A stretch of 64,000 nucleotides of DNA from JBKECO01 sp047974745 (lineage in GTDB: Bacteria > Bacillota > Clostridia > Lachnospirales > Lachnospiraceae). How positions within the stretch are numbered: the first letter of the stretch is position 1; each line of letters opens with the position of its first letter. A program made the translations under genes and the position numbers. Positions 63,394 to 64,000 of the stretch are shown here, in pieces. The notes below the pieces were generated by a model that had not been told where the DNA came from, made no database searches, and worked only from the letters and a program-made list of their open reading frames with translations. The DNA lies in NCBI GenBank assembly GCA_047974745.1, contig JBKECO010000005.1:62001-126000 (forward strand), written 5' to 3'.

Positions 63394-64000
63394 ATGAAAG
63401 ACCTTGAACTATATATTCATATTCCGTTCTGTAAACAAAAATGCGATTACTGCGATTTTTTGTCTGCTGTGGCAGACAAGGAATCGCAGTCTGCGTATAT
63501 AGAAGCCTTGATTCGTGAAATCGCATTTTATGGACGAACCTGTGCAGAACAATATCTTATAACTTCCATCTTTATTGGCGGAGGCACACCATCACTGATT
63601 GAGACTAAGTGGATGCGAACGCTACTGAAAGCACTGTCGTCGAGCTTTGCTCTGGCAGAGGATCTGGAGTTTACAATCGAATGTAATCCGGTAACGCTGA
63701 CTCGTGACAAATTGACAACGTATAAGGAGTTTGGAATCGACCGGCTCAGCATTGGTCTGCAGTCAGTCAATAATAAGGAACTTAAGCTGTTGGGGAGAAT
63801 ACATACCTACGAAGAATTTCTCGAATCCTACGAATTAGCAAGATCAGTGGGATTTAGCAATATCAATATAGATCTCATCAGTAGTATCCCTGGACAGACT
63901 GCAGAAAGTTTTACACGAACCCTTGAGAAAACGATACAGTTAAGTCCGGAACATATTTCGGCATATTCTCTGATCATTGAGCCGGGAACACCTTTTTTTG
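63394..64000 (+). CDS. hemW: Radical SAM protein HemW (HemN-like), 3' end beyond window
   Basis: 202 codons visible. It starts MKDLELYIHIPFCKQKCDYCDF, with radical-SAM cluster cysteines Cys13, Cys17 and Cys20 in CxxxCxxC. IFIGGGTPSL, TIECNP, RLSIGLQSVNNKELKLLGR, NIDLISSIPGQT and HISAYSLIIEPGTP follow the HemW/oxygen-independent coproporphyrinogen oxidase pattern. Position right after lepA is typical for hemW in Firmicutes, where it acts as a haem chaperone rather than a decarboxylase. Confidence 0.95.
   Translation, partial: MKDLELYIHIPFCKQKCDYCDFLSAVADKESQSAYIEALIREIAFYGRTCAEQYLITSIFIGGGTPSLIETKWMRTLLKALSSSFALAEDLEFTIECNPVTLTRDKLTTYKEFGIDRLSIGLQSVNNKELKLLGRIHTYEEFLESYELARSVGFSNINIDLISSIPGQTAESFTRTLEKTIQLSPEHISAYSLIIEPGTPFF

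Overview
The window is about 64 kb of chromosomal sequence from a low-to-moderate GC Firmicute. It is most likely a member of the Clostridia, probably Lachnospiraceae. The grounds are strong AGGAGG-type ribosome sites, TTGACA/TATAAT promoters with 16-18 bp spacers, DUF4364, AddAB rather than RecBCD, a CIRCE/HrcA operator, a GlnRS, a large fused acyl-CoA dehydratase activase and a WalR/WalK-like two-component pair. I cannot name a genus. No tRNA, rRNA, CRISPR array, prophage or transposase gene was seen. Almost everything is chromosomal housekeeping; the accessory-looking parts are a four-gene acid-sugar-type cassette (21.9-25.6 kb) and structured intergenic DNA near 15-15.8 kb.

Layout: (1) 1-566, partial PHP-type histidinol phosphatase, minus strand. 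(2) 947-6235, glycolysis (gap, pgk, tpiA, gpmI) followed by two small overlapping genes. (3) 6483-10270, purC-purF-purB purine operon. (4) 10409-14953, a tail-anchored coiled-coil protein, CBS-containing family II pyrophosphatase, MecA-like adaptor, flavin reductase family protein and PTS EIIA(Glc)-like protein. (5) 15044-16936 minus, DUF4364 and malic enzyme, with a 178-bp inverted-repeat element between them. (6) 17149-21817, rho, rpmE with a structured leader, DUF1385, prmC, prfA. (7) 21916-25557, DUF1537 kinase, Asp/Glu-racemase-fold enzyme, GntR regulator and BKACE enzyme under one promoter. (8) 25610-35481, xth, addB, addA, maf, a small acidic protein and a parvulin-like lipoprotein. (9) 35528-41974 minus, htpG with a perfect CIRCE operator and a 1416-residue activase/reductase fusion. 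(10) 42192-47252, rhomboid-like protein, glnS, DUF2225 and a MocR-type regulator. (11) 47319-53766, divergent argG and argC-GNAT-argJ-argB-argD with two candidate ArgR boxes between them. (12) 53870-61051, comEA, response regulator, histidine kinase, GerMN lipoprotein, comEC, holA. (13) 61093-64000, rpsT (minus), lepA and the start of hemW.

How genes work together: Pgk, Tpi and GpmI continue from Gap in lower glycolysis, with a strong terminator-like hairpin separating gap from the rest. ArgJ-B-C-D make ornithine through the acetyl cycle, and divergent ArgG acts later in the route. PrmC modifies the release factor encoded immediately after it. AddB and AddA form one recombination nuclease/helicase. 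ComEA and ComEC are DNA-uptake components, here split by a two-component system plus lipoprotein.

The best candidates for something undescribed are the DUF1537/single-cysteine racemase-fold/BKACE cassette, the self-contained activase-reductase fusion, the terminal-inverted-repeat element at 15605-15782, and the comEA-[sensor system]-comEC arrangement. Functional names rest on sequence motifs read by eye; no database search was possible.
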